64,000 bases of DNA from JAKQLP01 sp964562165 (GCA_964562165.1 CAZLRZ010000001.1:1-64000), one strand, 5' to 3'; positions 32,534 to 40,848 are shown, counted from the stretch's first letter. Made by a program: numbers and translations. Notes: generated by a model from the sequence alone, not told the origin.

Positions 32534-33127
32534 TTATTGTCTTGAATAAAGCTCAATTATCAACTGTTCTTTTATACCTTGATCCATCATTTCTCTAGTT
32601 GGTAGAGAAGCGACTTTGTTATTTTCTAACCAGGCAGGAACAATAACCTTTTTTGCTTTATTTTCGGTTTGAATTATTGAAACTATATTCCCCTTTGAAA
32701 ACTTTGGAGAATATTCAATAACATCATTTACTTTACAGGAATATGATGGAATATCTAGTTTCTTACCATTAACCAAAATATGACCATGTGTTACAAACTG
32801 TCTTGCTTGGAAAATGCTATTTGCCATGCCCAATTTGTAAACAACATTGTCTAATCTTAATTCTAATAGTTGTAATAATCTCAAACCAGTATTACCGGTT
32901 GATTTAATTGCTAGTTCATAAGTTTTATGAAATTGTTTTTCTAACATTCCGAACATTCTTTTTACTTTTTGCTTCTCTCTAAACTGAACTGAATAGTTAG
33001 AAGGTCTACCTTTAGAAACTGGATGTTGTCCAGGTAAAGTTGGGCGTTTTCGCCATTTAGAATTACCAAAAAGATCATAATTTTCTCTTCTTGATTGTTT
33101 CCATTTTGAACCAGTATATCTTGCCAT
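32534..33127 (-). CDS. rpsD: 30S ribosomal protein S4 (uS4)
   Basis: 197 aa. The N-terminal region reads M-A-R-Y-T-G-S-K-W-K-Q-S-R-R, with no zinc cysteines (C- form). The S4 RNA-binding domain is about 90-155 (L-E-L-R-L-D-N-V-V-Y-K-L-G and A-R-Q-F-V-T-H-G-H-I-L-V-N-G-K). It is a primary 16S binder that nucleates the 30S body. Order rpsK-rpsD-rpoA is standard for the alpha operon. Confidence 0.98.
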   Translation of the reverse strand: MARYTGSKWKQSRRENYDLFGNSKWRKRPTLPGQHPVSKGRPSNYSVQFREKQKVKRMFGMLEKQFHKTYELAIKSTGNTGLRLLQLLELRLDNVVYKLGMANSIFQARQFVTHGHILVNGKKLDIPSYSCKVNDVIEYSPKFSKGNIVSIIQTENKAKKVIVPAWLENNKVASLPTREMMDQGIKEQLIIELYSRQ

Positions 33128-33144
33128 AGTTTCTTATAATAATG

Positions 33145-33567
33145 TTATTGTCTAGGTAATTTCCTAGGTGATTCGCCACCATGTGGTACAGGTGTGAAAT
33201 CTGATAATGAAATAATGTTTAAACCAGCTGATCTTAAACCCTTAACTGCTGCTTGTCTGCCCATACCCGCTCCTTTAATGATAACCATTGCTTCTTTAAC
33301 TCCAAACTTTTGTGCTTTAGCAACTGCATCTTCTGCAGCTTTTGTTGCAGCATATGCTGTACTCTTTTTTGATCCGGAAAATCCAACTACACCCGAACTA
33401 CTTTGGACCAAAACATTTCCATCATAATCGGCAACTGTAACAATAGTATTGTTATAGCTAGAATGTACAAAGATTTTAACTTTTTGTACTTGTACTTTCT
33501 TTTTCTTTTTCTCAACAACTTTTTGTTGTTTTACTTTTGTTGTTTGTTTTTGTACTTTTGCAGCCAC
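33145..33567 (-). CDS. rpsK: 30S ribosomal protein S11 (uS11)
   Basis: 140 aa from a GTG start. Residues 1-28 are a Lys/Gln/Val-rich extension. The S11 core then begins (F-V-H-S-S-Y-N-N-T-I-V-T-V-A-D) and continues with G-S-K-K-S-T-A-Y-A-A and V-K-G-A-G-M-G-R. The C-terminus ends T-P-V-P-H-G-G-E-S-P-R-K-L-P-R-Q, a variant of the usual H-N-G-C-R-P-P end. It is a platform protein of the small subunit. Confidence 0.97.
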   Translation of the reverse strand: MAAKVQKQTTKVKQQKVVEKKKKKVQVQKVKIFVHSSYNNTIVTVADYDGNVLVQSSSGVVGFSGSKKSTAYAATKAAEDAVAKAQKFGVKEAMVIIKGAGMGRQAAVKGLRSAGLNIISLSDFTPVPHGGESPRKLPRQ

Positions 33568-33603
33568 TACTTTTAATTTAATAAAAAATATTTAATTTAA
33601 AGA

Positions 33604-33984
33604 CTATGTCTTTTCAAGTTTTCTCTTTAATCCACCTACAGCGATGTTCTTACCTTTTCTGGTTACAGCATTAGATCTTGTCCTTTGTCCGCGCACAGGT
33701 AAGCCTAATTTATGTCTGATACCTCTATAACATTTGATATCTTTAAGTCTTTTAATGTCTCGGAAATACTTTTGTTTTAAGTCTCCCTCAACAAGAATAG
33801 TTTTGATTTGATTAGCAAGTCTTTGAACTTCTGCTTCAGAAAGATCCTTGATACGTGTATCTGCAGAAACATTAGCAAGTTTCAACATTTTAGCAGCAGT
33901 ATGTGGGCCAACGCCAAAAATATAAGTTAAGCCAATTTCGGCTCTTTTTTCATTTGGTAATTCAACTCCAGCAATTCTAGCCAT
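33604..33984 (-). CDS. rpsM: 30S ribosomal protein S13 (uS13)
   Basis: 126 aa. Motifs: M-A-R-I-A-G-V-E-L-P at the N-terminus, helix-two-turn-helix region I-F-G-V-G-P-H-T-A, and the basic C-terminus R-G-I-R-H-K-L-G-L-P-V-R-G-Q-R-T. It contacts tRNA and forms inter-subunit bridges in the head of the 30S. It lies between rpmJ and rpsK, the canonical order. Confidence 0.98.
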   Translation of the reverse strand: MARIAGVELPNEKRAEIGLTYIFGVGPHTAAKMLKLANVSADTRIKDLSEAEVQRLANQIKTILVEGDLKQKYFRDIKRLKDIKCYRGIRHKLGLPVRGQRTRSNAVTRKGKNIAVGGLKRKLEKT

Positions 33985-34008
33985 TATTTTTAAATAATTA
34001 ATAATTAA

Positions 34009-34140
34009 TTAACCCTGTCTTTGTTTATGACGGGGATTACGTTTACAATAAACATAAAGGACCTTTGTGCCAGCTTTGTTTCTTCTTCTAACGAAGTAAC
34101 AATGTTCACATCTTTTTTTTACGCTTGCTTTTACTTTCAT
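34009..34140 (-). CDS. rpmJ: 50S ribosomal protein L36 (bL36), slightly extended
   Basis: 43 aa; the family is usually 37-38. M-K-V-K-A-S-V-K-K-R-C is followed by C-E-H-C, V-R-R-R-N, then Y-C-K-R-N-P-R-H-K-Q-R-Q-G. The C-x2-C...C-x4-H zinc site is complete (C+ form). The extra residues are at the C-terminal end. It ends 24 bases before rpsM and starts 2 bases after the infA stop, the conserved infA-rpmJ-rpsM order. Confidence 0.95.
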   Translation of the reverse strand: MKVKASVKKRCEHCYFVRRRNKAGTKVLYVYCKRNPRHKQRQG

Positions 34141-34142
34141 AA

Positions 34143-34373
34143 TTAGTATCGATAAATTATCCTACCTTTTGTAAGATCATAGGGTGAAATTTCAATGTCA
34201 ACCTGATCTCCAACTAGTAATTTTATATAATGCATTCGCATTTTTCCTGAAATATAGGCAAAAATCATGTGATCTTTACCGGCAATATTTATATTAACTT
34301 TGAACTTAGTCCCAGGCAGAGTTTCTAATACTGTACCTTTAACTTTAATAGTTTTTCTGGGATCTACAATCAT
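34143..34373 (-). CDS. infA: Translation initiation factor IF-1
   Basis: 76 aa; a single OB-fold. It has the IF-1 pattern K-V-K-G-T-V-L-E-T-L-P-G-T-K-F-K-V, then G-K-M-R-M-H-Y-I-K-L-L-V-G-D-Q-V-D-I-E and S-P-Y-D-L-T-K-G-R-I-I-Y-R-Y. IF-1 binds the A site of the 30S and helps IF-2 and IF-3 during initiation. In most bacteria map and adk lie between secY and infA; here there is only a 129-bp spacer holding a promoter. Confidence 0.98.
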   Translation of the reverse strand: MIVDPRKTIKVKGTVLETLPGTKFKVNINIAGKDHMIFAYISGKMRMHYIKLLVGDQVDIEISPYDLTKGRIIYRY

Positions 34374-34439
34374 AAACCCTTATGTAACAATAATAATAAA
34401 AGAGCAATACAACTACAACAGAAAAATTCTGATTGTGTC

Positions 34440-34467
34440 ATTATAACAAATGAATTACTTTGATTCA
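34440..34467 (-). promoter_or_regulatory. Internal promoter for infA-rpmJ-rpsM and the alpha operon
   Basis: In the secY-infA gap the minus strand has TTGAAT (34462-34467), 16 bp, and TGTTATAAT whose TATAAT is 34440-34445. The leader would be about 60 nt and can form a small ACAA-CAGAA/TTCTG-TTGT hairpin. This likely gives separate control of the distal cluster. Confidence 0.6.
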
Positions 34468-34502
34468 ATAGAATCTTAGTATATTCTTGTTACTTTGTAT
34501 TC

Positions 34503-35993
34503 TTATTTAAACTGATCGTAACTTCTAGTTACAGCAACCGACTTAACCTGTCTTAAAGTGTCAATAACGACACCAACGACAATCAATAAACTAGTACCAC
34601 CGATTCCACTAAATAAGGACAGATTTGCACCATTTGGTAATAATCTCAATAAGGTTGGGACCAAACTTACCACCCCTAGGAACAAAGCTCCCCACAATGT
34701 TAATCTCAATAATATAGACAAAATGAATTTTTCAGTTTCTTTGCCAGGTCTAATGCCTGGAATAAAGCCTCCACTCTTTTTTAAATTATCGGCTGTTTCA
34801 GATGGCTTAAATGTTACCAAGGTGTAGAAATAAGTAAAAGCAACTATTAGTAATAAATACACAGCTTCGTAGGCAATAAAGTTTCCAGAATTGGTGCTAG
34901 AATAGCCCGATCCAAGAAACGAGTTAGTAATAAATGTTCCTGCCTTATGAAGGAAGGAATCAGCACTAGCAATACTAGTTAAGATTTGAGCTAAGACTTG
35001 TGGGAATGTTAATAGAGCCGATGCAAAAATTACAGGCATAACTCCAGCCTGATTAATTTTTAAAGGCAAGAAGCTACTCTGGCCGGATTGTGTTGCTCGA
35101 ACTCTGCTTGCATATTGAATAGTAATCTTCCTAACTGCTTCAGTAATAAAAGTAATCCCAAATATAAGTATGAACAAGGCCAAAATTGACAGATAGACTG
35201 TAATCATATTGGGGCTTGTTAATACACTAAAGTTCCCATTTTGGAATAATAAGTTTAGATCATTTTGTACAAAGGAAAAATCTCTAACTATTAAACCCGG
35301 TATTGTGCTCAATATTCCAATAGTAATAATAATCGAAGACCCATTACCTATTCCATGTTCTGTAATTAATTCACCGATCCACATCAAAATCATTGAGCCA
35401 GCGGTAAGAGACGCAACCATACTTACTATATCTAATGTTGTGATTCCATCTAATAATCCGGCTAATGAAGGCATAGTTTGCGCTACATTCTTCATTACTG
35501 TATAGATGACAATTGCCTGAATTAAGTTTAAAGGCACAGCGAGCATTCTTGTGTATGAGTTTATTACCTTTCGTCCACGTTCACCCTCTTTTTGAAGTTC
35601 TTCAAGTTTAGGGATAATAGTACCTAATATTTGTAAGATAATTGAAGCATTAATATATGCACCTAAACCAATAGCTACTACAGAAGGATTGTCTAAACGA
35701 CCACCGGTAACTATAGTAAAAATGTTATTCAAGGGATTATTTCCAAAAACCTCATTGAATAATTTCATATCAATGCCAGGAAGTGGTACTGCAGCAAGTA
35801 TTCTATAAACTAAGATCAAGCCTAAAGTGATGAAAATCTTTTTCTGTACTTCTTTTGTTTTTAAAGCAGTGATAAAAGAATTTGGATTGAATTTAGTAGA
35901 AGGTAATTTAACCTTATTTTTTAAAGGTTGTACAGTATTTTTAATCCTGTTCTTAAAATTAGAAAGGGATGTATTAAGATTGATCTTTGACAT
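34503..35993 (-). CDS. secY: Preprotein translocase subunit SecY
   Basis: 496 aa with ten predicted TM helices. SecY signatures: V-P-L-P-G-I-D at the first helix, G-L-G-A-Y-I-N-A-S-I-I-L-Q plug region, R-K-V-I-N-S-Y-T-R loop, G-I-G-N-G-S-S-I-I, and P-L-K-I-N-Q-A-G-V-M-P-V-I-F-A with R-P-G-K-E-T in the C-terminal loop. The N-terminus has about 50 basic residues before TM1, more than usual. It is the central protein-conducting channel. It follows rplO by 5 nt. Confidence 0.98.
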   Translation of the reverse strand: MSKINLNTSLSNFKNRIKNTVQPLKNKVKLPSTKFNPNSFITALKTKEVQKKIFITLGLILVYRILAAVPLPGIDMKLFNEVFGNNPLNNIFTIVTGGRLDNPSVVAIGLGAYINASIILQILGTIIPKLEELQKEGERGRKVINSYTRMLAVPLNLIQAIVIYTVMKNVAQTMPSLAGLLDGITTLDIVSMVASLTAGSMILMWIGELITEHGIGNGSSIIITIGILSTIPGLIVRDFSFVQNDLNLLFQNGNFSVLTSPNMITVYLSILALFILIFGITFITEAVRKITIQYASRVRATQSGQSSFLPLKINQAGVMPVIFASALLTFPQVLAQILTSIASADSFLHKAGTFITNSFLGSGYSSTNSGNFIAYEAVYLLLIVAFTYFYTLVTFKPSETADNLKKSGGFIPGIRPGKETEKFILSILLRLTLWGALFLGVVSLVPTLLRLLPNGANLSLFSGIGGTSLLIVVGVVIDTLRQVKSVAVTRSYDQFK

Positions 35994-35998
35994 TAAGT

Positions 35999-36442
35999 TT
36001 AGTTAATTTTAGAACCGCCTTTTTCAACAGCTATTTTAGCAGTTTTTGAAAATGGAATATCTTTAAACTGTAATTTCTTTAGTAAGTCACCTTTTGAAAC
36101 GACTTTTACTTTGGTTGCACTATTTGATACGACTCTTTTTTCTTTAAGAGATTTCATATCTACGATTGAATCGTTGTCAAAAATGTTTAAAGAAGATAAT
36201 GCTATTGTTTGATTTGTCTTTTCTGTTTTGAAATATCTTCTAGAAAATCCTTTTAACTTAGGAATTCTTCTTGATAAAGGCATTGAACCTCCTTCAAAAG
36301 CTGGTCTTGGATTTGAATAACCCGATCTTGATTTATGACCTTTTGTTCCTCTTCCGGTGGTATGACTACCTTTACCTGTACCATAACCTCTTCCTATTCT
36401 TTTTCCGTCATGAAATTTTATTTTTGGTAATGTGTTTAACAT
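35999..36442 (-). CDS. rplO: 50S ribosomal protein L15 (uL15)
   Basis: 147 aa. The glycine-rich N-terminus has R-I-G-R-G-Y-G-T-G-K-G-S-H-T-T-G-R-G-T-K-G-H-K, then F-E-G-G-S-M-P-L-S-R-R-I-P-K and a C-terminal V-S-K-G-D-L segment. It is a late assembly protein of the 50S. It follows rpsE by 10 nt, so L30 (rpmD), normally between these two, is absent, as generally in CPR genomes. Confidence 0.97.
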   Translation of the reverse strand: MLNTLPKIKFHDGKRIGRGYGTGKGSHTTGRGTKGHKSRSGYSNPRPAFEGGSMPLSRRIPKLKGFSRRYFKTEKTNQTIALSSLNIFDNDSIVDMKSLKEKRVVSNSATKVKVVSKGDLLKKLQFKDIPFSKTAKIAVEKGGSKIN

Positions 36443-36452
36443 AGCTATTTCT

Positions 36453-37088
36453 TTAATTTATTTTCTTTAAATTTTGTAGGGCTTCAATACATGCATAGGC
36501 ATTGTTTATAGCATTATTTGAACCAATTACTTTTGTTAAAATATCTTGAACACCAATTACTTCTAATACAGCTCTAAGAGATGATCCGGCAATAACTCCT
36601 GTACCAGGACTTGCAGGTTTTAACATTATTCTTGCAGCAGCCTTTTTGTAAAAGATTTGATGAGCAATTGTTTTACCTTTTAAATCAATCTGAACCATAC
36701 TCTTTTTAGCTTTGTTGAAAGCTTTTGCTTCTGCGCTTACTACGTCAGCACCTTTTCCGATTGCAATACCAATTTTTCCTTTTCTATCACCAACTACTAA
36801 GCAAACGCTTAATCTCATTCTTTTACCACCACTGTATGTTCTTGATACTCTTCTAATTGAAACGATCTTCTTTTCTAAATCACCATCTTGTCTATCTTTT
36901 TTATTGAAAGGTTTTCTTTCTCTTCCACCCTGTCTTTGTCCTTGGCCTTGTCTTTGTCCAGGTCTTTGACCTTGTCTTTGTTGACCAAATGGTTGTCTTT
37001 GTTGTCCTTGTGGTGCCTGTGCTGTTTCGTTAGAAACTTTAGCTTCGACTTTGTTTTCTGTTTTGATTGTTTCTTTTACTTCAGACAT
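36453..37088 (-). CDS. rpsE: 30S ribosomal protein S5 (uS5) with Gln/Gly/Arg-rich N-terminal extension
   Basis: 211 aa; typical S5 is about 165. The first 60 residues include a low-complexity stretch of G-Q-R, P-F-G-Q-Q and Q-G-Q-R repeats and are probably disordered. The S5 core has I-V-S-I-R-R-V-S-R-T-Y-S-G-G-K-R, G-K-G-A-D-V-V, L-K-P-A-S-P-G-T-G-V-I-A-G and V-L-E-V-I-G-V-Q-D-I. It is important for translational accuracy. The extension is unusual. Confidence 0.97.
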   Translation of the reverse strand: MSEVKETIKTENKVEAKVSNETAQAPQGQQRQPFGQQRQGQRPGQRQGQGQRQGGRERKPFNKKDRQDGDLEKKIVSIRRVSRTYSGGKRMRLSVCLVVGDRKGKIGIAIGKGADVVSAEAKAFNKAKKSMVQIDLKGKTIAHQIFYKKAAARIMLKPASPGTGVIAGSSLRAVLEVIGVQDILTKVIGSNNAINNAYACIEALQNLKKIN

Positions 37089-37110
37089 TTTTTATATAAT
37101 AATTTTTTGA

Positions 37111-37452
37111 TTAAAATTCTAAACCGCCTTCTCTTGCACCATCTGCGAAAGCTTTGATTCTTCCGTGATATTTATAACCATTTCGGTCGAAGACGACTTT
37201 TTTAATTTTTGATTTAATTGCTAATGCAGCAATTGATTTTCCTACTTGTGTTGATTTCTCAACGTTTGTTCCTTTAGTCAAATCTTTATCACCTAAACTA
37301 CAGATTGTAACACCTGCTTCATCATCAACCAATTGCCCATAAATATGAGCATTTGATCTGTAAACAGATAATCTTGGCATTTTAGCTGTTCCGCTAACTT
37401 TACCTCTTATTCTGTTTTTTCTTCTTTGTCTTTTAAATATTTTTGTTTCCAT
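37111..37452 (-). CDS. rplR: 50S ribosomal protein L18 (uL18)
   Basis: 113 aa. R-R-x-R-I-R-G-K-V-S-G-T is followed by P-R-L-S-V-Y-R-S-N-A-H-I-Y-G-Q-L-V-D-D, then V-V-F-D-R-N-G-Y-K-Y-H-G-R-I-K-A-F-A-D-G-A-R-E-G-G-L-E-F at the end. It binds 5S rRNA in the central protuberance. It lies between rplF and rpsE, standard spc order. Confidence 0.98.
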   Translation of the reverse strand: METKIFKRQRRKNRIRGKVSGTAKMPRLSVYRSNAHIYGQLVDDEAGVTICSLGDKDLTKGTNVEKSTQVGKSIAALAIKSKIKKVVFDRNGYKYHGRIKAFADGAREGGLEF

Positions 37453-37465
37453 TTTATTTATTCAA

Positions 37466-38026
37466 TTATTTAGATGCTGCAGTTTTTCCTGCTTTTCTCT
37501 TAACTTCTTCGCCAAGATATCTTATACCTTTACCTTTGTAAGGTTCTGGTTTTCTTAATGCACGAATTTCTGAAGCTACTTGACCTACCATTTGTTTATC
37601 ACATCCTGTAATGACAATATTAGTGTCATCTTTCATTTTAATTGTGATACCCTCTGGAGCTGTATAGTTTACTTTATGAGAAAACCCTAAAGCCAATTCA
37701 ATTGCATTGCCTTTTTGTGCACCACGATAGCCAACTCCTTGAATTTCCAATTTCTTTTCGAATGGAGTAACAACTCCTTGAACCATATTTGCAATAAGAC
37801 TTCTAAAAAGACCGTGATAAGCTTTTACTTGTTTATCATCGGATTCTCTTGTAACCTTCAAAACATTGTTTTCAATTTCAACCTTTACACCTGGTCTAGT
37901 ATCTAATTTAAGTTCACCTTGTGGACCTGTTACTGTTATTGTTTGATTTTCATATAAACCACCATCAGCAACATTAATAGTTACTTTTTCTGGAATTGTT
38001 ATAAGTTTTTTTCCGATCTTAGACAT
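37466..38026 (-). CDS. rplF: 50S ribosomal protein L6 (uL6)
   Basis: 186 aa from the ATG at 38026 (M-S-K-I-G-K-K-L-I-T-I-P). The frame extends upstream to 38062, but that region overlaps rpsH and lacks family similarity. L6 motifs: V-T-G-P-Q-G-E-L, G-Y-R-G-A-Q-K-G, L-G-F-S-H-K-V and the C-terminal R-K-P-E-P-Y-K-G-K-G-I-R-Y. It sits near the factor-binding site of the 50S. Confidence 0.97.
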   Translation of the reverse strand: MSKIGKKLITIPEKVTINVADGGLYENQTITVTGPQGELKLDTRPGVKVEIENNVLKVTRESDDKQVKAYHGLFRSLIANMVQGVVTPFEKKLEIQGVGYRGAQKGNAIELALGFSHKVNYTAPEGITIKMKDDTNIVITGCDKQMVGQVASEIRALRKPEPYKGKGIRYLGEEVKRKAGKTAASK

Positions 38027-38030
38027 GTTA

Positions 38031-38411
38031 TTACCAAATATTACAAAGATATTCACCACCAATTTTTTCTAATTTTGCCTTTTTACCGGTCAAAATTCCT
38101 TTGGAAGTGCTAAAAATATTAATACCTAAACCACTAATAACCTTAGGTATGTCCTGATAACTTGTATAAACTCTAATTCCGGGCTTCGATACTCTTTCAA
38201 TTGTTGTAATTGCAGATTTCTTATTAATATACTTTAAAGTTATTACGATAGACTTTCCATCAACCTTAAATTCTTCAATATATGACTCATCTTTTAGGAT
38301 CTTAGTCATTTCTAGAAGCATTTTTGTATTATTAACAATAACCTCTCTTTTGTTGGCAGAGATTGCATTTCGAATTTTTGTTAAATAATCTGATACTGAG
38401 TCGTTTGACAT
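38031..38411 (-). CDS. rpsH: 30S ribosomal protein S8 (uS8)
   Basis: 126 aa. D-Y-L-T-K-I-R-N-A-I at the N-terminus, R-V-S-K-P-G-I-R-V-Y in the middle, and the C-terminal S-T-S-K-G-I-L-T-G-K-K-A with G-G-E-Y-L-C-N-I-W. It binds the central domain of 16S rRNA. In many bacteria S8 also represses the spc operon; whether this happens here was not tested. Confidence 0.97.
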   Translation of the reverse strand: MSNDSVSDYLTKIRNAISANKREVIVNNTKMLLEMTKILKDESYIEEFKVDGKSIVITLKYINKKSAITTIERVSKPGIRVYTSYQDIPKVISGLGINIFSTSKGILTGKKAKLEKIGGEYLCNIW

Positions 38412-38431
38412 TAAAATACTTTAATAATTAA

Positions 38432-38626
38432 TTACCAAGATGCCTTTGTTAAACCAGGGATATTACCTTCATGAGCTCTATCTCTTAAGCAAAGTCTGCA
38501 CATCTTAAACATTCTATTGTATGCTCTAGATCTTCCACAAGTTAAACATCTATTAAAAACTCTAGTTGAGTATTTACTTTTGATCTTTAATTTTTTTGCT
38601 TTTGCTTCTTGTGCTGTTGTTGACAT
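38432..38626 (-). CDS. rpsN: 30S ribosomal protein S14, zinc-binding type (uS14)
   Basis: 64 aa. The short, zinc-binding form has C-L-T-C-G-R-S-R-A-Y...M-C-R-L-C-L-R-D-R-A-H-E-G, so the two CxxC pairs are present, and the C-terminus ends G-L-T-K-A-S-W. It binds the 30S head. It lies 20 nt from rpsH and 18 nt from rplE. Confidence 0.97.
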   Translation of the reverse strand: MSTTAQEAKAKKLKIKSKYSTRVFNRCLTCGRSRAYNRMFKMCRLCLRDRAHEGNIPGLTKASW

Positions 38627-38644
38627 ATTCCTAATTTAATAAAT

Positions 38645-39199
38645 TTAGCGCTTCTTTTGGAAGGGCATTCCTAATTTAGTTAATAATAATTTGGCACCTT
38701 CATCATTACCTGCATTAGTACAAATAATGGCTTGTAATCCTCTAATCTTACTTACTTTTGTAGGATCAACCTCTGGAAAAACTGTATGTTCTTTTATTCC
38801 AATTGAGTAATTCCCACGACCATCAAATGCTTTTAAAGGTACACCTCTAAAATCTTTAATTCTAGGTAGTACGATTGAGATTAATCTATCTAAAAAGTAC
38901 CACATCATATTACCACGTAATGTAACTTTAACGCCAATTGGCATATTTTCTCTAATTTTAAAGTTAGAGATAGCCTTTTTTGTATATGTGATAACTGGTT
39001 TTTGTCCAGCAATCATAGTCATATCTCTTAACATATCATCGATTATATCTTTATCATTTTTTGCTTCACCTAATCCAGAGTTCAAAACAATTTTAGTTAA
39101 CTTTGGAACAGCCATTACATTGGCTATTTTTAGTTCATCCTGTAACTCTTTTTTGATTTCGTTATATTTAGTTTTTAATCTTGCATTTGTCTTATCCAT
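38645..39199 (-). CDS. rplE: 50S ribosomal protein L5 (uL5)
   Basis: 184 aa. Family motifs: V-P-K-L-T-K-I-V-L-N-S-G-L-G-E-A, G-Q-K-P-V-I-T-Y-T-K-K-A-I-S-N-F-K-I-R, and F-D-G-R-G-N-Y-S-I-G-I-K-E-H-T-V-F-P-E. It binds 5S rRNA and contacts P-site tRNA. Standard position after rplX (2 nt gap). Confidence 0.98.
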   Translation of the reverse strand: MDKTNARLKTKYNEIKKELQDELKIANVMAVPKLTKIVLNSGLGEAKNDKDIIDDMLRDMTMIAGQKPVITYTKKAISNFKIRENMPIGVKVTLRGNMMWYFLDRLISIVLPRIKDFRGVPLKAFDGRGNYSIGIKEHTVFPEVDPTKVSKIRGLQAIICTNAGNDEGAKLLLTKLGMPFQKKR

Positions 39200-39201
39200 T
39201 T

Positions 39202-39504
39202 TTATTTTTTACTACTTTTTTTAAAGATACGAATTTTTTTACCATCTTCTACTTTAAAACCAACTCTTGATGGTTTTGAATTATCAGGATTGACAACCAT
39301 AAGTTTTGATACATTGATTGGTCCTTCGACTTTTTTTAATCCACCTTTTTTAACATCTGACTTCTTTTTTTCAAACACAGTTACCATATTAATACCAGAA
39401 ACAATAGCTTTATTATCTTCTCTAATAATAGATACTACTGTACCTTCTTTATCTCGGTCTTTTCCGCTTAATACTTTAACTTTATCGCCTTTTTTAATTT
39501 TCAT
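39202..39504 (-). CDS. rplX: 50S ribosomal protein L24 (uL24)
   Basis: 100 aa. The KOW motif at the N-terminus (I-K-K-G-D-K-V-K-V-L-S-G-K-D-R-D-K-E-G-T-V) is followed by G-I-N-M-V-T and the typical R-V-G-F-K-V-E-D-G-K-K-I-R near the C-terminus. It initiates 50S assembly. It follows rplN by 1 nt. Confidence 0.97.
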   Translation of the reverse strand: MKIKKGDKVKVLSGKDRDKEGTVVSIIREDNKAIVSGINMVTVFEKKKSDVKKGGLKKVEGPINVSKLMVVNPDNSKPSRVGFKVEDGKKIRIFKKSSKK

Positions 39505-39505
39505 T

Positions 39506-39889
39506 TTATAAAACCTCTGGAGCTAAACTAATAATTTTCGTATATCCTAATTCCTTCAACTCTCTTGCTACTGGCCCAAAGATACGAGTACCTTTTGGAT
39601 CTTTCTTTTCTTTATCAATTAACACTGCAGCATTATCATCGAAACGAATATATGATCCGTCTTTTCGTCTTAATTCCTTGTGGGTTCTAACTATAACAGC
39701 GTAAACAACATCACCCTGTTTAATTGCTCCATTTGGAATAGCAACTTTAACTGAAGCTGAAACGATTTGACCGACACTTCCTGATTTTTGAAAGGTTCCA
39801 CCCTTTCTTTGACCAAGAATCTGAATGACCATGATCTCTTTGGCTCCGGTATTATCTGCAATTTTTAATCTAGTTTGAGATTGTATCAT
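39506..39889 (-). CDS. rplN: 50S ribosomal protein L14 (uL14)
   Basis: 127 aa. M-I-Q-S-Q-T-R-L-K-I-A-D-N-T-G-A-K-E at the N-terminus, then K-G-D-V-V-Y-A-V-I-V-R-T and R-I-F-G-P-V-A-R-E-L. Slightly longer than the usual 122 residues, with a small insertion before the R-T-H-K region. It forms inter-subunit bridges and binds silencing factor RsfS in other bacteria. Confidence 0.98.
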   Translation of the reverse strand: MIQSQTRLKIADNTGAKEIMVIQILGQRKGGTFQKSGSVGQIVSASVKVAIPNGAIKQGDVVYAVIVRTHKELRRKDGSYIRFDDNAAVLIDKEKKDPKGTRIFGPVARELKELGYTKIISLAPEVL

Positions 39890-39890
39890 A

Positions 39891-40172
39891 TTAGCTTAAT
39901 TTTTTCACAAAATAGAAAGACTTGTTTCTGCTTACTGGTCTACCTTCTTCAATGATTACAACGTCGTTTATAGCAACTGTTGAATCTTCACAATGAGCTA
40001 AATATTTCTTATGTTCTTTAATAATCTTTTTATATAAAGCATGTGTGTATTTAGTTTCTACCAATACTTTTATCGTTTTATCTGAGCTTAATTTAATAAC
40101 TTTACCCTGTAATCTTTTTGGTTTAGTTACTTTTTCGATTTTTTCTGTTTTAATTGATTTCGTTTTAGTCAT
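39891..40172 (-). CDS. rpsQ: 30S ribosomal protein S17 (uS17)
   Basis: 93 aa. A Lys/Thr-rich N-terminal extension of about 18 residues precedes R-L-Q-G-K-V-I-K-L-S-S-D-K-T-I-K-V-L-V, the OB-fold, with K-Y-L-A-H-C-E-D (the family H-D-x-x-N-x-C position) and V-I-I-E-E-G-R-P-V-S-R-N-K-S-F at the end. It binds the 5' domain of 16S rRNA. Confidence 0.96.
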   Translation of the reverse strand: MTKTKSIKTEKIEKVTKPKRLQGKVIKLSSDKTIKVLVETKYTHALYKKIIKEHKKYLAHCEDSTVAINDVVIIEEGRPVSRNKSFYFVKKLS

Positions 40173-40186
40173 TTCAATTTTTTAAA

Positions 40187-40435
40187 TTATTTAGTTTCTT
40201 CCTTAACTGGAGCTTCTTTAACTGCTTCAGTTGTAAGAACCTCATTAATAGTATTATTTATATTTATTAAAGTAAGAATTCTAGCAATGTCTCTTTTCAT
40301 TGTTTTCAACTTGCTTGAATCTTTCTCTTTACCACTTTTTAAATCTAACTGATAGGCGAAAACTTTTTGTTTTTTACTTTCGTATTCAGCAATTAGTTCC
40401 TTATTTGTTTTTGCTTTTAATTTTTCGATCTTCAT
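40187..40435 (-). CDS. rpmC: 50S ribosomal protein L29 (uL29)
   Basis: 82 aa. Two-helix L29 fold: L-K-A-K-T-N-K-E-L-I-A-E-Y near the N-terminus and L-K-T-M-K-R-D-I-A-R-I-L-T-L-I-N in the second helix. The C-terminal 15 residues are an Ala/Glu/Lys-rich tail. It lies near the exit tunnel and is a docking site for trigger factor and SRP. It abuts the rplP stop (1-nt overlap). Confidence 0.95.
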   Translation of the reverse strand: MKIEKLKAKTNKELIAEYESKKQKVFAYQLDLKSGKEKDSSKLKTMKRDIARILTLININNTINEVLTTEAVKEAPVKEETK

Positions 40436-40848
40436 TATACTAGTTCTTTTGTAACAATTTTAGTAGAGAATGGTAATTTATTACATGCTTTTCTAAAAGC
40501 TTCTTGTGCAATATCAAATGTCACACCGCTCATTTCAAAAAGAATTCTACCTGGTTTAATTACTGCAACATATCCTTGAACTTCTCCTTTACCTTTACCC
40601 ATTCTAACTTCAGCTGGTTTGCCGGTATATGAATGGTCAGGGAATACCTTTAACCATAATTTACCTTTTCTTTTCATTTCTTTTACAATTACTCTTCTAG
40701 CAGATTCAATTTGTCTACCAGATAACCAAGCGCATTCTAATGTCTGTAGGCCAAATTCGCCAACGGACAAAGTATTGCCTCTTAAAGCAACACCTCTATT
40801 TTTGCCTCTAAATACTTTTCTATGTTTTACTCTTTTTGGTTCTAACAT
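40435..40848 (-). CDS. rplP: 50S ribosomal protein L16 (uL16)
   Basis: 137 aa. K-R-V-K-H-R-K-V-F-R-G-K-N-R-G at the N-terminus, R-V-R-M-G-K-like A-E-V-R-M-G-K-G-K-G-E-V-Q-G-Y-V-A, and I-L-F-E-M-S-G-V with A-F-R-K-A at the end. Bound near the A and P sites on the 50S, it completes the peptidyl transferase centre. Confidence 0.98.
   Translation of the reverse strand: MLEPKRVKHRKVFRGKNRGVALRGNTLSVGEFGLQTLECAWLSGRQIESARRVIVKEMKRKGKLWLKVFPDHSYTGKPAEVRMGKGKGEVQGYVAVIKPGRILFEMSGVTFDIAQEAFRKACNKLPFSTKIVTKELV

Noticed and set aside
38027..38062. Upstream extension of rplF
   Set aside because: It overlaps rpsH and lacks similarity; L6 proteins begin at the M-S-K-I-G position (38026).
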